A stretch of DNA of 36,841 nucleotides from Thermoplasmatales archaeon UBA509 (GTDB lineage Archaea; Thermoplasmatota; Thermoplasmata; Thermoplasmatales; Thermoplasmataceae): assembly GCA_002498845.1 (NCBI GenBank), contig DAJC01000060.1:1-36841 (forward strand), in the 5' to 3' direction. The notes under the pieces are model-generated. The model had not been told where the DNA came from. It ran no database searches and saw nothing but the letters and a program-made list of their open reading frames with translations. Shown here piece by piece: positions 33,665-36,841 of the stretch. Every line of letters starts with the position of its first letter. Position 1 is the stretch's first letter. Both the position numbers and the translations under genes were made by a program.

Positions 33665-34760
33665 GCGCCTCAACCTTCTCCTCCAGAACAGAAACGGGTA
33701 TGTCGTTTATGCCTATGAGCTTGGCAACACCCTGCCTGTCTCCGCGTCCCACAACCCTGCCTTCCACGATGCCCAGGTTCTCAAGCCTCTTTACCGACCT
33801 GTATATTGCAGTGTTCTCCCTGATGGTAACCCCGAACTGTTCAGAGACAATCCTGACGTCCTCAAGAACGCACGACATGGAAGTGCTGGGATCATCCCGG
33901 AGACAGTGGCATATGGAGAGCAGGACAGCAAGGTCAAGGGGATCAAGTTCGCTGAGCTTGCTCTCCGTCACATACGGGTTGATCATGGACTGTGCTGCCC
34001 TGACATCCTCTATGGAAACTGATGTGCCGTCACGGTACTCGCAGATGTAAATGGACTTCTGGAGGAGCTCTATGGCCACCCTTGCGCTCCCGAATGGTTC
34101 TGCCACATGCCCTATGTGTCTGAGCATCTCCTCATTTATGGAACCGGGAACCATTGCTATCCTGGCCCTCTCCTCTATGATCCGCACCAGTTCATCCTCG
34201 GAGTACCTGTTGAAAAGAATGCTTGAGAACACGCCCAGGGACTTCCTGTCCCTCTCGGTCATGTAAATGGACGGATCCTCCATTGACACAAGGATTGTGG
34301 ACACCGGGGTGGAGTATATCTCTCCTGCCCTGAGGAGATTGTATAGCCCGTCCCTTTCAAATTTTATGAGGTTTGTGGCTTCATCTATGACCAGGACAAT
34401 CTTCCTGCCCTTCTTCTGAGACACCAGGTTGAATCCCCTGAAGATGTCTGAGTAGGACATATTCCTGGAACCCACAAGCTTGCCCATGTTGTAAAGGGCA
34501 TCAATGAGCAGCATCTTCAGACTGGAGAACGAGAGGGCATTCTCATAAACAATTATGAAGCCTTTCTCCTCCCTGGCAAGGTACTTCATTGTGGAGGTTT
34601 TTCCCGTGCCGGAATCGCCGAACGCCACCAGGTTGTTGCTTATGCCGGCCCTGAGGGGCTCAAGCATGGTTTTCCTGATGGTCTCTATCTGCACATCTCT
34701 GAATCTGAGTTTCTGGGGGACATATGAAAAATCAAGTGCATCGGGATTCCTGACTATCAA
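33648..34760 (-). CDS. cdc6: Orc1/Cdc6-family AAA+ ATPase
   Basis: A 370-residue initiator-type protein. The AAA+ core has Walker A GDSGTGKT (48-55), Walker B IVLVIDEA (121-128) and the initiator-specific segment KSLGVFSSILFNRYSEDEL. The sensor-2 region is GSARVAIELL (224-233), and a C-terminal winged helix lies at about 275-345 (TAIYRSVKRLENLGIVEGR). Sensor 1 seems to be S159 (ILVSMED) instead of the usual Asn. It starts at TTG. No ORB-like repeats surround it, so there is no sign of an origin here. In Sulfolobus one paralogue, Orc1-2, is a transcription regulator of the DNA-damage response, and the convergent overlap with polB2 makes a comparable role worth testing. Confidence 0.88.
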   Translation of the reverse strand: MIVRNPDALDFSYVPQKLRFRDVQIETIRKTMLEPLRAGISNNLVAFGDSGTGKTSTMKYLAREEKGFIIVYENALSFSSLKMLLIDALYNMGKLVGSRNMSYSDIFRGFNLVSQKKGRKIVLVIDEATNLIKFERDGLYNLLRAGEIYSTPVSTILVSMEDPSIYMTERDRKSLGVFSSILFNRYSEDELVRIIEERARIAMVPGSINEEMLRHIGHVAEPFGSARVAIELLQKSIYICEYRDGTSVSIEDVRAAQSMINPYVTESKLSELDPLDLAVLLSICHCLRDDPSTSMSCVLEDVRIVSEQFGVTIRENTAIYRSVKRLENLGIVEGRVVGRGDRQGVAKLIGINDIPVSVLEEKVEALIRRN

Positions 34761-34801
34761 CAGGATGTAAACTGAAATGGGTTAAAATAAGTTTAGAGGG
34801 A

Positions 34802-36481
34802 TCAGGCGCCGCTCATGGCGGCAAGTGAGTGGAACTCATCCCTCTGGTCCAGTCCCCACCTCTTGACCTTATCTATATCAACGCCTTTCTTCCTGGCAAC
34901 GGATTCCATGTACTTCATCATCAGGAGGCCTCCTCCGGATATGAGTGATCCTGTGCCAAGCCTTGCAATTATATTTCCATGGGCATCCCTGAAGCCGTCC
35001 CTTGAGGCCATCTTTGCAAGGTGCCTGTAGGATGCGTAGTACACTGCAAGCTGATCAGCTGTGAGAACGTCCGTGTTCAGTTCCCTTGATTTTATCCTTC
35101 CCAGCGGAACATTTACCAGAGGAGTCACCGTGAACTCGAATGGCCTTCCCTGTGCATAGGAGTTGCTGAGCCTGTTGACCATGGAAATGGTATCCCACAT
35201 ATCCTCAACCGTCTCGCCCTCCTGCCCCACCTGTATTGTGAAAGCAGGCCTCCAGTAATTCCTTGTCTCCACATACACTCCCTGCCAGACAATTTCCTGC
35301 CAGCTGCCGTCGGGGCCAATCTTCAGCGGAAGTGTCTTGTTGGGCATATGCCTTTTTGCAAGCTCATCGCTGCCGGTCTCAACACCCGTCTGGATTCCTA
35401 TCCAGTTCCTTGGGCCCGTTTTCAGTATCTTTGAAAGCTTTTCCATCATTTCAGGGTAGCCTGCAGGTATGGATATCCTCCCGTGGGTTGGGTTGGAGGT
35501 CTTTATGCCTGGAACGCCTATGGCTGCGGAAAACAGCTCGGAAAGCGCCTCCTCGTTGGGAGCGAACATGTTGCCGTGCTTGTATCCGAATATCTCGTCG
35601 GAGTGAAGCCATGCGTTATCCAGCCCGCCTCTCTGGTTCACCTTTATCTCGTTTACAATCCTCTCAACGGAATTGTACCTGAGGGGGCGGAGCGTAACCT
35701 CACAGAAGTCGCATCCAACACCGCATCCCCTCATTACCTCAACCATGCCTTTCATTGAGGGGTTTACTATTTCAGGTATGTCTTCAAGCCTTGGATAGGC
35801 TGATTTCGTCAATCCTCTTGCAAGGAACAGGTCATCATTCTTCACAACCTTCTTGAAGCCGTCGTCGTATGTCATGTAACCCCTGTGGAAGAGTGTGCTA
35901 TCTATGCTGTCCTCGGCAATCTGCTCGAAGAGCGTTTCAGCAATATCATCAATTTCGCCCTGGACTATATAGTCAAAGTTGTATTTCTCTATCTCATCCC
36001 TCAGGATTGTAAATTCCCATACTCCAGGTCCTCCCACAACAAGCTTTGCTTTCTTGCCTGCCCTGGCGGCATTTATACGGGCTATGAGGGAATCCCACTC
36101 CTTGCGGACCCATGCCATCATCTCGCCGCCAAACAATGCGTAATATGACATTGTCGTTGGGCCTATGCCCAGCGGGTCCATGGTGGACACTCCGATGACC
36201 TTCGTGTCATCCGTTATGAATCTGTCCAGATAGTCTTCATGCGCCACAGCAATATCCTTCTTGGGAAACTTCCTGAGGAGTGCAGCCTCAATCTTTCTCA
36301 GGGCGTATGGCGCAAAAACAGCTTCACCATTGGGGTGGGCCGGCGGGGCTGGCCCCTTGAGAAACCTGTATACGGGCCCCGGGATAGCCTGCCCAGGAGC
36401 ACATGGCAGAAAATCCAGCAGGGGAAAATTCCTGTATTCGTAACTCAATGTGGAATCTGATACCAGAACAAATTTGGTCAT
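34802..36481 (-). CDS. Radical SAM protein with cobalamin-binding-like N-terminal domain
   Basis: A 559-residue enzyme. The N-terminal part (about 1-190) has the layout of a B12-binding Rossmann domain (VIGVSTMDPLGIG, KLVVGGPGVWEF and YIVQGEIDDIAETL). The radical SAM core begins with C253-x3-C257-x2-C260 in RGCGVGCDFC, and IGIQTGVETGSDELAK is the conserved later strand. The C-terminal 130 residues are family-specific. Homologues of this general type in archaea methylate or couple unactivated carbons, for example in tetraether lipid ring formation and cofactor synthesis. The substrate here cannot be assigned. A ribosome site (AAGGAG) lies nine bases before the ATG, and a TATA-like box about 45 bp upstream suggests a short leader. 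Confidence 0.85.
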   Translation of the reverse strand: MTKFVLVSDSTLSYEYRNFPLLDFLPCAPGQAIPGPVYRFLKGPAPPAHPNGEAVFAPYALRKIEAALLRKFPKKDIAVAHEDYLDRFITDDTKVIGVSTMDPLGIGPTTMSYYALFGGEMMAWVRKEWDSLIARINAARAGKKAKLVVGGPGVWEFTILRDEIEKYNFDYIVQGEIDDIAETLFEQIAEDSIDSTLFHRGYMTYDDGFKKVVKNDDLFLARGLTKSAYPRLEDIPEIVNPSMKGMVEVMRGCGVGCDFCEVTLRPLRYNSVERIVNEIKVNQRGGLDNAWLHSDEIFGYKHGNMFAPNEEALSELFSAAIGVPGIKTSNPTHGRISIPAGYPEMMEKLSKILKTGPRNWIGIQTGVETGSDELAKRHMPNKTLPLKIGPDGSWQEIVWQGVYVETRNYWRPAFTIQVGQEGETVEDMWDTISMVNRLSNSYAQGRPFEFTVTPLVNVPLGRIKSRELNTDVLTADQLAVYYASYRHLAKMASRDGFRDAHGNIIARLGTGSLISGGGLLMMKYMESVARKKGVDIDKVKRWGLDQRDEFHSLAAMSGA

Positions 36482-36490
36482 TTTCTATTA

Positions 36491-36533
36491 CTCCTTATTG
36501 AGGAGCTAAATGTACTTTATTGATAAATATTTT
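36491..36533 (-). promoter_or_regulatory. Promoter and leader of the radical SAM gene
   Basis: On the - strand AAAATATTTATC (36522-36533) is a TATA-like box. The leader contains CTCCT-CAATA-AGGAG, a small hairpin that includes the AAGGAG ribosome site (36491-36496) and could hide it. Confidence 0.45.
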
Positions 36534-36609
36534 GCCAAAATTTTCGGGAAAATTTTAGGGATTTCCCGAGAAAAATTACTTTCCCCAATAAACAAATTTT
36601 GCAAGAAAG

Positions 36610-36638
36610 TATAAATATAACCTGGCTGTCTGACGGCC
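36610..36638 (+). promoter_or_regulatory. Strong TATA box followed by a dyad, no gene visible downstream
   Basis: TATAAATATAA (36610-36620) is one of the best TATA boxes in the window. Directly after it GGCTGTC-T-GACGGCC (36624-36638) forms a near-perfect inverted repeat placed over the expected start region. The 200 bp to the window end contain only very short frames, so the transcript is either an RNA or has a long leader for a gene beyond the edge. Confidence 0.4.
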
Positions 36639-36841
36639 TCAACACTGTAAAATTGGTATTTCTTTCATTCCTTACAGATATCAGAAAATTCCTGAGCCAG
36701 TGAAATCAACATTTCCGAATATATTGATTCCGTGATACATGTCAGGAATGCAACCCCGCTGGACACGCATTGGAGCTGTCAGCAAACAAGAGAAAACACC
36801 GTGAAAATACGAGCTCATGAATATCGTCTGACAAAAATTTA

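Noticed and set aside
34761..34801. Replication origin next to the Orc1/Cdc6 gene
   Set aside because: The gap is only about 40 bp and contains no ORB-like repeats or extended AT-rich unwinding region.
1..36841. CRISPR array, prophage or restriction/toxin-antitoxin defence cluster
   Set aside because: No regularly spaced direct repeats, no cas, capsid, integrase or restriction-modification genes were found; the only mobile element is the single IS.

Overview
The window looks like a piece of a Thermoplasmata (Thermoplasmatales-type) archaeal chromosome. The evidence is the archaeal gene set (RtcB, an archaeal ArgS with HIGR/KMTTR motifs, a PolB2-type polymerase, an Orc1/Cdc6 ATPase, GH15 and debranching-type glucanases). 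Many genes also have a TATA-like box 20-35 bp before the start codon, which implies leaderless mRNAs, while downstream operon genes carry GGTGA-type Shine-Dalgarno sites. The genus cannot be fixed from the sequence alone.

Left part (1-9.3 kb): a peptide-import locus. A 5'-truncated substrate-binding protein on + faces a long - strand operon: dppB, dppC, two ATPases with unusual insertions, and a small membrane protein. A second membrane protein and a prolidase-like amidohydrolase follow. Together they would import short peptides and probably hydrolyse them. After a gene-poor stretch of about 580 bp comes a - strand operon of a winged-helix regulator, a GNAT acetyltransferase and a radical SAM enzyme (9.85-11.75 kb), with a palindrome lying over its TATA box.

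Centre (11.9-22.6 kb): a possible small protein, then rtcB (RNA ligase) overlapping a deaminase-type amidohydrolase by 4 bp. A 981-residue surface protein with PKD-like and CARDB-like domains follows. It converges on argS, an AroB-like protein that has lost most metal ligands, and a divergent glycogen-debranching-type glucosidase.

Sugar region (22.6-30.9 kb): a possible structured RNA, then a sugar ABC transporter on - (binding protein, two permeases, MalK-type ATPase) and a GH15 glucoamylase/trehalase on +. A complete 1.27-kb insertion sequence with an 8-bp target duplication lies between these two divergent units, immediately upstream of the TATA box of the binding-protein gene.

Right part (31-36.8 kb): the most interesting system. 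A tight three-gene operon encodes a RecA-like fragment without a P-loop, a 76-residue helical protein, and a family-B polymerase of the PolB2 type. The polymerase has a degenerate exonuclease domain, a changed motif C and a candidate C-terminal PCNA-binding peptide. It converges on, and overlaps by 17 bp, an Orc1/Cdc6-family gene. This resembles a translesion-synthesis (mutasome-like) cassette beside a potential damage-response regulator. A radical SAM protein with a cobalamin-binding-like N-terminus and an orphan promoter with a dyad close the window.
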